This document shows, piece by piece, positions 25,176 through 33,403 of a stretch of 33,632 bases of DNA; within the stretch, counting starts at the first letter, position 1; each line of letters begins with the position of its first letter. The position numbers and the translations under genes were made by a program. The DNA is from JBDTNK01 sp039933775 (GTDB taxonomy: Bacteria > Chloroflexota > Limnocylindria > QHBO01). The notes beneath the pieces were generated by a model. That model saw only the letters and a list, made by a program, of their open reading frames with translations. It made no database searches and had not been told where the DNA came from. The stretch is from the NCBI GenBank assembly GCA_039933775.1, contig JBDTNK010000018.1:1-33632 (forward strand). Direction: 5' to 3'.

Positions 25176-27170
25176 ATGCCCACCGCTCCCGCGCTGACGC
25201 CGCAGCTGCGCGCCATCCTGCGCCAGATGCCTGCCAAGCCCGGCGTGTACCTCATGAAGGACGCGACCGGCCGCGTCCTGTACGTCGGCAAGGCTGACGT
25301 GCTGCGCAACCGCGTGCGCAGCTACTTCGGCTCAGGACCGGCGTATGACGCGCGCATCGGACACATGATCGGCGAGATCGTGGATATCGACTACATCGTC
25401 ACCGACACGGTGAGCGAGGCCTTCCTCCTTGAGAACAACCTCATCAAGGAGCATCGCCCGCGCTTCAACATCCGGTTGCGCGACGACAAGACGTACCCGT
25501 TCGTGAAGATCACGATGGGCGAGGATTTCCCGCGCATCGTGCGCACGCGGACACTGAAGCGCGACGGGAGCCGCTACTTCGGGCCGTACGCCAGCGCCAG
25601 CAGCGTCGACGAGACGCTGAAGCTGCTGCGCAAGATCTTCCCGTTCCGGACCTGCAACCTCGACATCCCCGACGGCAAGCGGGTCCTCGAGCGCCCCTGC
25701 CTGCTCTACTTCATCAACCGATGCCAGGGACCCTGCATCCAGGCCATCCCGAAGCAGGAGTACCGCGACACGATCGGGCAGGTCGTCGACTTCCTGGAGG
25801 GCAACCAGGAGCCCATCGCCGCTGGCCTGCAGCGCGAGATGCAGGGGCACTCCGAGGCGCTGCGCTACGAGCAGGCTGCCGCAACGAGGGACAAGCTGCG
25901 AGCCGTCGAGCGCACCATCGAGTCGCAGAAGGTGGCGGCCTTCAGCCGGGCCCAGCACGATGTGATCGGGATGGCGGCGGAGGAGAACGAGGCCTGCCTG
26001 CAGGTGCTCCAGGTGCGCAACGGCAAGATGATCGGGCGCGAGCACTTCATCGTCGAGGGCGCCCGCGACGCGACCTCCGCGGAGGTGCTCGCCAGCTTCC
26101 TGCAGCAGTATTACGCCAGCACCGAATCGGTGCCGCGCGAGATCCTGGTACCGATGGCGCCTTCTGGCGCCGGCGAGCTTGCCGCCTTCCTGGGCGAGCG
26201 CCGCGGCAACCGGGTCGCCATCCACGTCCCCCAACGCGGCGAGAAGCGGCGACTCCTTGCGCTCGCCACGCAGAACGCGGTCGAGGCGCTCTCCAAGGAG
26301 CGGGCCGAGTGGCTGGCGGACCAGGGCAAGCGCAGCGAGGCGCTCGAGGAGCTGACCGCGGCCCTCGGGCTGGCGCGCCCGCCCGAGCGAATCGAGTGCT
26401 ACGACATGAGCAACATCCAGGGCACGAGCGCGGTCGGCAGCATGGTCGTCTTCATCGACGGGCGCCCCGAACCGCGCGAGTACCGCCGCTTCCGCATCCG
26501 CTCCGGCGACACGCCCGACGACTTCCGGATGATGGCCGAGGTGCTGCGTCGCCGCTTCAGCCGCGCGGCACGCCTGCGCGCCGAGACGGGCGCGCTCTCG
26601 CTGGCCGCGGTCGGCGCCGACGAGGCGCCGCAGGGCGACACGGAGCTGCCCGATGACATCGCCCCCGGTGACGGCCCGGTCGAGCGCAACGGCCGCAGCG
26701 CCGCCCCGCGGGACGCCGGCTGGGAGGTGCCCGATCTCGTGATCGTGGATGGCGGCAAGGGGCAGCTCTCGGCAGCGGTCGGCGTGATGGAGGAGCTCGA
26801 GATGCGCGACGTGCCCCTCGCCGGCCTGGCGAAGCGCTTCGAGGAGCTGTACGTGCCGGGCCGCAGCGCGCCGATCGTGCTGCCGCGCACCAGCCAGGGC
26901 CTCTACCTCGTGCAGCGCATCCGCGACGAGGCGCATCGCTTCGCGATCACGTACCACCGTGATGTGCGGAGCAAACGCGCGCTGCATAGCGTCTTCGACG
27001 AGATCGCCGGCATCGGTCCATCAAGGAAGCGAGCCCTGCTCAAGCGATTTGGCAGCGTGCGACGCATCCGCGAGGCATCGGTCGATGAGGTGGCGGAGAC
27101 GCCGGGGATCAACCGGGGGCTGGCGGAGCGCCTGAAGGAGCACCTGGCTCGCGAGGGGATGTTGGCCTGA
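25176..27170 (+). CDS. uvrC: Excinuclease ABC subunit C
   Basis: A 664-residue nuclease that makes both incisions in nucleotide excision repair. The N-terminal GIY-YIG domain reads KPGVYLMKDATGRVLYVGKA (residues 21-40 in two parts: GVYLMKD, RVLYVGKA). A UVR-type segment follows (EALRYEQAAATRDKLRAVE). The C-terminal RNase-H-like nuclease has IECYDMSNIQGTSAVGSMV and PDLVIVDGGKGQLSAA, with an acidic linker of about 45 residues between. Tandem helix-hairpin-helix motifs end the chain (IAGIGPSRKRALLKRFGS, VAETPGINRGLAERL). It appears to be transcribed alone from its own promoter. Confidence 0.97.
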   Translation: MPTAPALTPQLRAILRQMPAKPGVYLMKDATGRVLYVGKADVLRNRVRSYFGSGPAYDARIGHMIGEIVDIDYIVTDTVSEAFLLENNLIKEHRPRFNIRLRDDKTYPFVKITMGEDFPRIVRTRTLKRDGSRYFGPYASASSVDETLKLLRKIFPFRTCNLDIPDGKRVLERPCLLYFINRCQGPCIQAIPKQEYRDTIGQVVDFLEGNQEPIAAGLQREMQGHSEALRYEQAAATRDKLRAVERTIESQKVAAFSRAQHDVIGMAAEENEACLQVLQVRNGKMIGREHFIVEGARDATSAEVLASFLQQYYASTESVPREILVPMAPSGAGELAAFLGERRGNRVAIHVPQRGEKRRLLALATQNAVEALSKERAEWLADQGKRSEALEELTAALGLARPPERIECYDMSNIQGTSAVGSMVVFIDGRPEPREYRRFRIRSGDTPDDFRMMAEVLRRRFSRAARLRAETGALSLAAVGADEAPQGDTELPDDIAPGDGPVERNGRSAAPRDAGWEVPDLVIVDGGKGQLSAAVGVMEELEMRDVPLAGLAKRFEELYVPGRSAPIVLPRTSQGLYLVQRIRDEAHRFAITYHRDVRSKRALHSVFDEIAGIGPSRKRALLKRFGSVRRIREASVDEVAETPGINRGLAERLKEHLAREGMLA

Positions 27171-27175
27171 CAGCT

Positions 27176-27199
27176 CGCGTTGCAGGCCGCGTTGCAGGC
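27176..27199 (+). repeat. Tandem 12-bp direct repeat carrying a doubled -35 element
   Basis: CGCGTTGCAGGC occurs twice head to tail (27176-27187, 27188-27199). Each copy contains TTGCAG; the second copy is the -35 of the secD promoter, the first lies exactly 12 bp upstream. Confidence 0.75.
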
Positions 27200-27219
27200 G
27201 GCGCGCGGCGCGCTATACT
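27192..27219 (+). promoter_or_regulatory. secD-secF promoter
   Basis: TTGCAG (27192-27197), a 16-bp spacer and TATACT (27214-27219) form the most complete sigma-70-type promoter in the window. The predicted start near 27226 gives a leader of about 97 nt, in contrast to the leaderless genes nearby. Confidence 0.75.
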
Positions 27220-27228
27220 CACGCGGCC

Positions 27229-27245
27229 CGCCGCCAAGAGCGGCG
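27229..27245 (+). promoter_or_regulatory. 5'-end hairpin of the secD-secF mRNA
   Basis: CGCCGC (27229-27234) and GCGGCG (27240-27245) pair perfectly around the loop CAAGA, right after the predicted transcription start. It may protect the 5' end or tune translation of the Sec genes. Confidence 0.5.
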
Positions 27246-27322
27246 TGTTTCGTGTCCGCGGCACCCGCACTCGCAGCAGCGCGCAGCCGCGACGCCCCGA
27301 ACAGAGGTCCAGACCTGACACT

Positions 27323-28654
27323 ATGACCTGGCGCCGCATCGCCCCGTGGGTGATCCTCGTGGTCGCCGTGCTGGCGATCTTCATCGTCATCCCGCGCAAG
27401 ACCTTCGGCATGACCTGGCTGCCCACCAACATCGCCGGGATCGAGCTGAAGACCGTGCTCGGCCTCGACCTGCAGGGCGGCCTGCGCGTCACGCTCGAGG
27501 CAGAGTCGACCGACGGCAGCCCCGTGGAGCCGACGAGCGTCGACGAGGCGCGCAACATCATCGAGCGCCGCGTCGCCGGCATCGGGGTGAGCGAGCCGCA
27601 GGTGCGCACCGAGGTCAGCAACACCGGCCAGCAGCGCATCGTGGTCGAGGTCCCCGGCGTGAGCGACGAGGCGCAGGTGCGCAGCCTCGTGGGCTCGACG
27701 GGCCAGCTGCAGTTCGTCGATCCGAAGGGCACGCCGCTCAGCGCCAACCAGGACGTCAAGGAGCTCATTCGAGCCGGCACGATCGGCGTCCTCTTCGACG
27801 GCAGCTCGATCGAGAACGGCAGCGTCGCGCCGGGATCTGATTCAGGAGGCAGCCTGGGCGTCACCTTCCGCCTCGAGGAGGAGGCCAGCAGCACCTGGTG
27901 CGACTACACGACCTCGCACACCGGGCAGCCCGGACCCATCGCGCTCGACGGCGAGATCATCACCACGCCGACGATCCAGAGCGCGATCTGCGGCGGCGAG
28001 ACGATCATCACCGTGGGCCGCGGACAGGGCGCCGAGGAGGAGCGGACGCAGCTCTACAACACCCTGCGCTACGGCGCGCTGCCGGTCTCGCTGAGCGAGG
28101 TCGGCGTCGAGAGCGTGACGGCCACACTGGGTGCCGGCTTCCTGGCCCAGGCGCTCATCGCGGGGTCCATCGGGCTGTTCCTGGTGCTCTTCTTCATGAT
28201 CGCGTTCTACCGGCTGCCGGGCGTGCTGGCGGCGATCGCGCTGATCTTCTACACGATGGTCAACTACGCCGTCTTCCGGGTGGTCGGCGTGACGCTCACG
28301 CTCGCCGGCGTCGCGGCGTTCATCCTCAGCATCGGCATGGCCGTCGACGCCAACATCCTCATCTTCGAGCGAATGAAGGAGGAGATCCGCGCCGGCAAGA
28401 CGCTCGGCCCCGCGATCGAGGCCGGCTTCAACCGCGCCTGGTCGAGCATCCTCGACTCGAACGTCAGCTCGCTCATCATCGCCGGCTTCCTGTATTGGCA
28501 GGGGACGACGACGATCCGTGGCTTCGCGCTCGTCCTGATCATCGGCGTCCTGATCAGCATGTTCAGCGCGCTGACGGTGACCCGTACCATGCTTCGATAC
28601 ATCGTCCGCACCGAGTGGGGACGCCGGATCGAGCTCTACCACGTGGAGCGCTGA
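27323..28654 (+). CDS. secD: Protein translocase subunit SecD
   Basis: A 443-residue membrane protein that, with SecF, uses the proton motive force to aid late steps of Sec export. The first membrane segment is APWVILVVAVLAIFIVI; LGLDLQGGLRVTLE is the family N-terminal motif. The outside P1 domain has ARNIIERRVAGIGVSEPQV. Five further membrane segments follow, with the SecD motif SIGMAVDANILIFERMKEE at the fourth. The ATG at 27323 is chosen over an in-frame start at 27245 because it begins just before the first membrane helix and leaves the hairpin untranslated. SecF begins 3 nt after the stop. Confidence 0.95.
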   Translation: MTWRRIAPWVILVVAVLAIFIVIPRKTFGMTWLPTNIAGIELKTVLGLDLQGGLRVTLEAESTDGSPVEPTSVDEARNIIERRVAGIGVSEPQVRTEVSNTGQQRIVVEVPGVSDEAQVRSLVGSTGQLQFVDPKGTPLSANQDVKELIRAGTIGVLFDGSSIENGSVAPGSDSGGSLGVTFRLEEEASSTWCDYTTSHTGQPGPIALDGEIITTPTIQSAICGGETIITVGRGQGAEEERTQLYNTLRYGALPVSLSEVGVESVTATLGAGFLAQALIAGSIGLFLVLFFMIAFYRLPGVLAAIALIFYTMVNYAVFRVVGVTLTLAGVAAFILSIGMAVDANILIFERMKEEIRAGKTLGPAIEAGFNRAWSSILDSNVSSLIIAGFLYWQGTTTIRGFALVLIIGVLISMFSALTVTRTMLRYIVRTEWGRRIELYHVER

Positions 28655-28657
28655 CCG

Positions 28658-29731
28658 ATGTACGACATCGTCGGCAAGCGCAACTGGTACTTCGCCCTGA
28701 GCGCGCTACTCACAATCCCCGGGCTCATCTTCGTGCTGCTTGGCGGGTTGAAGCCATCGGTCGATTTCACCGGCGGCACGGTCTGGGAGGTGCGCTTCGC
28801 GTCCCAGCCAGCGCCCGATGCGATCCAGGCCGCATTCGCGGAGCTTGGCTATTCCGACGCCGAGGTGCGCACGGCGAGCGATGGCTACGTCGAGATCCGA
28901 ACTGAGCCAATCGACCTCATCCCGCCGGGCGGTCCGGTCTCGGCGCCGCTGCCATCGGGCAGCGCGCTGATCGAGCCCAGCCCGGCGGCGAGCGCCGGCC
29001 TCGAGGGGAGCCCCGCGCCCGTGCCCTCCGAAGCGGTCGCACCGCTGCCGAGCCCATCGGTGAACGAGGAGCCGTCGACGGGGACAGAGCTCGCCGAGGT
29101 CGAGGCAGCACTCGTCGACCAGTTCGGCGCGGCGGAGACGCGCAGCCTGCGCACCGTCGGCCCGATCATCGGCGCCGAGCTCATTCGCGGCTCGATCATC
29201 CTCATCGTCATCGGTGAGCTCTTCATCCTCGCCTATCTCTGGATCCGCTTCGGCTTCCGCTACGGCACCGCCGCGATCGTGGCTCTCCTCCATGACGTCG
29301 TCGTGGTGGTCGGGATCTTCGCGATCCTGGGCTACTTCTTCGGCATGGAATTCGACGCGCTCTTCGTCACCGCGCTGCTGACGATCATCGGGTTCAGCGT
29401 GCACGACACGATCGTCGTGTTCGACCGCATCCGCGAGAACCGGGTGCGCCACGCGAACGAACCATTCGGCGCCATCGTGAACCATTCGATCCTGCAGACC
29501 CTCGGGCGCTCAATCAACACGTCACTGACGGTGGTCGTGACGCTCGGTGCGCTCCTGCTATTGGGCCCGGCCACGATCCGCACCTTCAGCCTCGCGCTAC
29601 TGATCGGCGTCGTGAGTGGGACGTACTCATCGATCTTCAACGCGAGCCAGATCCTCGTCGCGTGGCACGAATGGGACGCGAAACGCAAGGCGCGTGCCGG
29701 TGGCCGCGCCGTGAAACCGCTCAGCCGCTGA
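28658..29731 (+). CDS. secF: Protein translocase subunit SecF
   Basis: A 357-residue partner of SecD. The first membrane segment (about 12-30) is followed by the family motif VDFTGGTVWEVRF. Five more membrane segments form the C-terminal half, with IGFSVHDTIVVFDRIREN as the SecF signature. Residues about 87-142 are an unusual Pro/Ser/Ala/Glu-rich insertion (PLPSGSALIEPSP, SPAPVPSEAVAPLPSPSV) in the outside loop, splitting the small beta domain. The gene starts 3 nt after secD. A 9-bp hairpin covers the stop codon. Confidence 0.94.
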   Translation: MYDIVGKRNWYFALSALLTIPGLIFVLLGGLKPSVDFTGGTVWEVRFASQPAPDAIQAAFAELGYSDAEVRTASDGYVEIRTEPIDLIPPGGPVSAPLPSGSALIEPSPAASAGLEGSPAPVPSEAVAPLPSPSVNEEPSTGTELAEVEAALVDQFGAAETRSLRTVGPIIGAELIRGSIILIVIGELFILAYLWIRFGFRYGTAAIVALLHDVVVVVGIFAILGYFFGMEFDALFVTALLTIIGFSVHDTIVVFDRIRENRVRHANEPFGAIVNHSILQTLGRSINTSLTVVVTLGALLLLGPATIRTFSLALLIGVVSGTYSSIFNASQILVAWHEWDAKRKARAGGRAVKPLSR

Positions 29732-29758
29732 GGCGCCGGTAACGGGGGACTCAGCGGC
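29724..29758 (+). terminator. Hairpin at the end of secF
   Basis: GCCGCTGAG (29724-29732) pairs with CTCAGCGGC (29750-29758) across a 17-nt loop; the secF stop (29729-29731) lies in the left arm. No T-run follows. recJ has its own promoter immediately downstream, which fits an operon end here. Confidence 0.45.
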
Positions 29759-29775
29759 GGGTAAGCGATCGCGGC

Positions 29776-29781
29776 TACCAT
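29776..29781 (+). promoter_or_regulatory. -10 element of recJ
   Basis: TACCAT ends 7 nt before the GTG start at 29789, predicting a leaderless mRNA with a GTG start. Confidence 0.45.
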
Positions 29782-29788
29782 CGAGCAC

Positions 29789-31546
29789 GTGATCGAGCCG
29801 CGCCGCCCATGGCTCCTGCCGGAGCCGATTCCCGAGCCGCCCGTCTTCGCAGGCTTTGGCCCGGCGGTCGGGACTCTGCTCGCGCGCCGCGGCATCCTGG
29901 CGCAGGCGGACCTGGACCGATTCCTGGGCGGTGGCATCGTCCACCCACTCGCCACCATGGCCGATGCCGAGCTCGCGCTGGCGCGCATCGAGCGAGCCCT
30001 CGAGCACGGTGAGCGGATCGCGATCTGGGGGGACTACGACGCCGATGGGATGACCGCGGTGGCGGTCTGGACGCTCGCGTTGCGGGCCCTAGGTCCGGAG
30101 CCTGTGCGCTACGTCCCGTCGCGTCTGGCCGAGGGCTACGGGCTCTCGGTGAGCGGCCTGCGCTCGCTGCGCGATCGCGGCGTCGACCTCGTCGTGACCT
30201 GTGACTGCGGCGTCGTCAACGTCGACGAGGTCGACGCCGCCGCGGCGATGGGTCTCGACGTCATCGTCACCGACCACCATCTGCCGGCGGCGGTCCTGCC
30301 GCGCGCCGTCGCGGTCGTGGACCCGCATCGGGTCGATTGCCACTATCCGGACCCCGACATGACCGGCGCCGGCCTCGCCTGGAAGCTGGCCACGGCGCTC
30401 GTGGAGCGCCACGGACTGAGCGTCCCGGACCTGGCTGGCATCGCCGCCATCGGCACCATCGCCGACGTCGCGCCCATGACCGGCGAGAGCCGCGTCATCG
30501 TGCAGCGCGGCCTCGTCGAGCTGGGCCGAACGCAGCGTGCGGGGCTGCGCGCACTGCTGGCGCGCGCCTGCGAGCACCCCGAGGCGCCGACGGCGCGCGA
30601 GATCGGCATGACGATCGCGCCGCGCATCAACGCCGCGGGACGGATCGCGGAGGCGGAGCTGGCCATGGACTTGCTCGTCGAGGAGGATCCCGCGCGCGCC
30701 GAGGCGCTGGCCACCGAGCTCGAGGGTGTGCACCGCCGCCGCCGCGAGCTGACTACGACGGCCGTCGAGGCCGCCGGCGTGTTGGTCGAGCAGCTGCCCG
30801 ACGGGACCAGTCCGCTCGCCCTGCGACACGACGCGTGGCCCGCCGGGATCGTGGGCCTCGTGGCCGGGCGCCTAGCGGATCGCCTCCGGCGGCCGGTTGC
30901 CGCCGCGACGCTCGTCGGCGATGAGCTGCGTGGCTCGGTGCGCGCACCGGCCGATTTCCACGTGGCGCAGGCGCTGGCCGCGTGCGCCGCACACCTGGCA
31001 AAGCGCGGCGGCCACGCGGCGGCCGGCGGCTTCAGCTGCGATCCTCTGGCGTGGGACGCCTTCGTCGCCGCGTGGCAGGCGCTGCCGCCCCAGTACGGCG
31101 ACGCGCAGATCAGCACCGTGGCGCCCGATGGCGGACTGATGATCGACCTCGTCGTGCCGGCGCGGCTCATCGGCTGGCCGCTCATCGGAGAGCTCGAGCG
31201 CCTGGCGCCCTATGGTCCGGGGCACCCCGAGCCGCTGCTCGCCTTCGCCGGGCTCACGGTCGGGGACGCTCGCCGGGTCGGTGCCGACGGACGCCACCTG
31301 TCGCTGCGCATGCGCCGCGGAGCGGAGACGATCGACGCCGTCGCCTTCGGCCATCCGAACGATGGACCGCTGCCCGAGGCGGGCGACGCGGTCGACCTGG
31401 TCGGAACGCTCGAGCGCGACGTGTGGCAGGGCGCGCAGCGGCTGCGCATCCGCATCGTGGACCTGGCCCATGCCGGCGTCAGCCCGCTGCGTGATCGGCG
31501 CCGGATCGCGATCCCGGTGGGCCCGCCCGCGGCAATCGTCGCCTGA
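29789..31546 (+). CDS. recJ: Single-stranded-DNA-specific exonuclease RecJ
   Basis: A 585-residue 5'-3' exonuclease of the DHH family, used in recombination, mismatch and base excision repair. Motifs: I GDYDADGMTA, II TCDCGV, III VTDHH, IV VDPHR, then TGAGLAWKL, INAAGRI and the DHHA1 motif GGHAAAGGFS. The metal-binding Asp and His residues are all present. An OB-like C-terminal domain follows (LTVGDARRVGADGRHLSLRMR). GTG 29789 is used because of the -10 box 7 nt upstream. The stop overlaps pyrF (TGATG). Confidence 0.95.
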   Translation: MIEPRRPWLLPEPIPEPPVFAGFGPAVGTLLARRGILAQADLDRFLGGGIVHPLATMADAELALARIERALEHGERIAIWGDYDADGMTAVAVWTLALRALGPEPVRYVPSRLAEGYGLSVSGLRSLRDRGVDLVVTCDCGVVNVDEVDAAAAMGLDVIVTDHHLPAAVLPRAVAVVDPHRVDCHYPDPDMTGAGLAWKLATALVERHGLSVPDLAGIAAIGTIADVAPMTGESRVIVQRGLVELGRTQRAGLRALLARACEHPEAPTAREIGMTIAPRINAAGRIAEAELAMDLLVEEDPARAEALATELEGVHRRRRELTTTAVEAAGVLVEQLPDGTSPLALRHDAWPAGIVGLVAGRLADRLRRPVAAATLVGDELRGSVRAPADFHVAQALAACAAHLAKRGGHAAAGGFSCDPLAWDAFVAAWQALPPQYGDAQISTVAPDGGLMIDLVVPARLIGWPLIGELERLAPYGPGHPEPLLAFAGLTVGDARRVGADGRHLSLRMRRGAETIDAVAFGHPNDGPLPEAGDAVDLVGTLERDVWQGAQRLRIRIVDLAHAGVSPLRDRRRIAIPVGPPAAIVA

Positions 31547-32388
31547 TGCCGGCGAGCCCGCTCGTCCGGCTCGAAGCGCGGATCGCGGCGAGCGGCGCGC
31601 CACTGTGCGTGGGGATCGACCCGGTGCCGGAGCGCCTTCCCGCCGGACTGCCGCGCACCGCGGACGGGGTCGCCGAGTGGGGGATCGGCATCGTGCGGGC
31701 CGTGGCGCCGCACGCCGCGGCCATCAAGCTGAACCTCGCGTTCTTCGAGGCGCTCGGCGCTGACGGCTGGCGCGCGCTGCAGCGGATTCGCGACGCCGTC
31801 CCCTCGGAGCTCATCGTCATCGCCGACGCGAAGCGCGGCGACATCGGGACGACCGCCGAGCGCTACGCCGTCGCGCTGCTCGATCGTCTCGGTGTCGACG
31901 CCGTGACGCTCTCACCGTTCCTTGGCGAGGATGCGATCGAGCCGTTCCTGTCCCGCGGCGAGCAGCTTGTCTACGTCCTGGCACGCACCAGCAACCCGAG
32001 CGCCGGCCGGCTGCAGTCGCTGCGCCTGGCGGACGGCGGCACACTGAGCGAGGCCGTCGCGGCGTGGGCTGCGGAACGATGGCCGGATGGCCGCGTCGGA
32101 CTCGTTGTCGGGGCGACCGAACCGGCCGAGCTCGGATCGCTGCGGGCGCTGGTGCCGGGGCCCGGATTCCTGGTGCCGGGGATCGGCGCGCAGGGCGGTG
32201 ACCTGGATGCGGCGCTGGCATCGGTGCACGGCGCACGGGCACCCGGACTCATCGCCGCGTCACGCTCGATCGCCGAGGCGTCGGTCGCTGACGATTGGGC
32301 GGAGGCCGCGGAGGCTGCGGCCCGGGCGCTCGTGGATCGCATGCGTGGCGCCGGTGCTACACTCGGCCACCTACCTCGTTCGACCTGA
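31546..32388 (+). CDS. pyrF: Orotidine 5'-phosphate decarboxylase (PyrF, type 2)
   Basis: A 280-residue enzyme that decarboxylates OMP to UMP, the last step of de novo pyrimidine synthesis. The catalytic Asp-Lys-Asp array is in ADAKRGDIGTTAERYA, characteristic of the longer type-2 subfamily. Other family segments are LCVGIDPVPERLP, AIKLNLAFFEALG, VTLSPFLGEDAIEPF and FLVPGIGAQGGD (phosphate-binding loop). The ATG overlaps the recJ stop. The tatA promoter lies inside its 3' end. No other pyr genes are in the window. Confidence 0.94.
   Translation: MPASPLVRLEARIAASGAPLCVGIDPVPERLPAGLPRTADGVAEWGIGIVRAVAPHAAAIKLNLAFFEALGADGWRALQRIRDAVPSELIVIADAKRGDIGTTAERYAVALLDRLGVDAVTLSPFLGEDAIEPFLSRGEQLVYVLARTSNPSAGRLQSLRLADGGTLSEAVAAWAAERWPDGRVGLVVGATEPAELGSLRALVPGPGFLVPGIGAQGGDLDAALASVHGARAPGLIAASRSIAEASVADDWAEAAEAAARALVDRMRGAGATLGHLPRST
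32358..32363 (+). promoter_or_regulatory. Internal -10 element for tatA-tatC
   Basis: TACACT lies within the end of pyrF. The predicted leader is about 50 nt and contains AAGGAG (32401-32406) 13 nt before the tatA ATG, somewhat far for a ribosome-binding site. Confidence 0.4.
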
Positions 32389-32419
32389 GCGCACCCGCGC
32401 AAGGAGATCACCGCAGATC

Positions 32420-32668
32420 ATGGGACCCATCGGATGGCCGGAGCTGATCATCCTGCTCGTCGTGGTGCTGATCATCTTCGGTCCGGGCAAGCTGCCGGAC
32501 ATCGGGAAGGCCGTCGGCAAGGGCATCAAGGAGTTTCGGCGCGCCTCGAACGACATCGAGGAGGGCCTGCGCGGCGAGCCGAGCAAGGCCACGCCGCCAT
32601 CAGCTGCGCCGCCCAAGAGCACTACCACCACCCCGACCGCGTCGACGCCTTCCGACAAGCCCTCCTGA
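32420..32668 (+). CDS. tatA: Twin-arginine translocase subunit TatA
   Basis: An 82-residue pore-forming subunit of the Tat system, which exports folded proteins. Residues 1-20 form the short membrane helix with the family pattern MGPIGWPELIILLVVVLIIF; FGPGKLPDIGKAVGKGIKEF is the hinge and amphipathic helix (given here in its parts FGPGKLPDIG and KAVGKGIKEF). A Pro/Thr/Ser-rich tail ends the chain. Polar residues at the helix start distinguish TatA from TatB weakly; no TatB gene follows, so this may be a minimal TatA/TatC system. The stop codon lies in the loop of a strong hairpin. Confidence 0.93.
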   Translation: MGPIGWPELIILLVVVLIIFGPGKLPDIGKAVGKGIKEFRRASNDIEEGLRGEPSKATPPSAAPPKSTTTTPTASTPSDKPS

Positions 32669-32681
32669 GCGAGGGCTTGTC
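32654..32681 (+). terminator. Intercistronic hairpin between tatA and tatC
   Basis: GACAAGCCCTC (32654-32664) pairs perfectly with GAGGGCTTGTC (32671-32681), an 11-bp stem with a 6-nt loop that holds the tatA stop codon TGA (32666-32668). tatC starts 11 nt further on. It could act as a partial terminator or mRNA stabiliser that keeps TatA above TatC. Confidence 0.65.
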
Positions 32682-32692
32682 CGCGCTCGCCG

Positions 32693-33403
32693 GTGACTGA
32701 AGACGGGGCGTCCATGACGCTCCTCGAGCATCTCGAGGAGCTGCGTCGTCGAATCATCGTCGTCGTCGTCTGCATCCTGGCCGCCGCCGCCGCCGGCTTC
32801 GTCTTCTCCGCCGATGTCCTCGATCTTCTGACCGCCCCCCTGCCCGACGACGTACGCCTCGGGTACCTGTCGCCGGCGGGGCCGTTCGCCGCCCAGCTCA
32901 AGATCGCCGGCTTCTTGGGCATCGGTATCGCGATGCCGATCATCCTCTACAACATCTGGCGCTTCGTGACCCCGGGGCTCACGAAGCGCGAGCGCGGGCT
33001 GGTCTGGCCGATGATCGTAGGTGCCCTCGTGCTCTTCGTGGTTGGCCTCGCGATCGGATACCTGCTTGTTCCGTACGCGCTGAACTTCCTGCTCAGCTTC
33101 GGGGAGAACCTGGACCTCGAGGAGCAGCTGACCATCGACGAGTACATCGGCTTCGTCACGACCATGCTGCTCGCCTTCGGGATCATCTTCGAGTTCCCGA
33201 TCGTGCTCCTGGCCCTGGCGCGCGTGCACATCCTCAACTACCGCTTCCTGGCCAGCCGGCGGCGCTACGCCGTGCTCATCATCGTGCTCATCGCCATCGT
33301 CGCCACGCCCGGCGGCGACCCCATCTCGCCGCTCCTCCTGTCGGGCGTCATGTACGTGCTCTTCGAGTTGACGCTGTTCCTCATCCGCCTTATGCGCCGA
33401 TGA
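32693..33403 (+). CDS. tatC: Twin-arginine translocase subunit TatC
   Basis: A 236-residue receptor for twin-arginine signal peptides, with six membrane segments. The N-terminal MTLLEHLEELRRRI is the family cytoplasmic start, followed by the first helix. The segment SPAGPFAAQLKIAGFLGI and the F-x-F-x2-P-x2 stretch FGIIFEFPIVLLAL are typical. LASRRRYAVLI and ATPGGDPISPLLLSG are conserved C-terminal motifs. GTG 32693 is the longest start; ATG 32714 (MTLLEHL) is a good alternative. The stop overlaps the next start (ATGA). Confidence 0.93.
   Translation: MTEDGASMTLLEHLEELRRRIIVVVVCILAAAAAGFVFSADVLDLLTAPLPDDVRLGYLSPAGPFAAQLKIAGFLGIGIAMPIILYNIWRFVTPGLTKRERGLVWPMIVGALVLFVVGLAIGYLLVPYALNFLLSFGENLDLEEQLTIDEYIGFVTTMLLAFGIIFEFPIVLLALARVHILNYRFLASRRRYAVLIIVLIAIVATPGGDPISPLLLSGVMYVLFELTLFLIRLMRR

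Noticed and set aside
28651..28660. CTGACCGATG directly before the starts of secF, polA and the anti-sigma gene
   Set aside because: GACCGATG is a frequent word throughout coding sequence in this window, so three occurrences at starts are not convincing as a signal.
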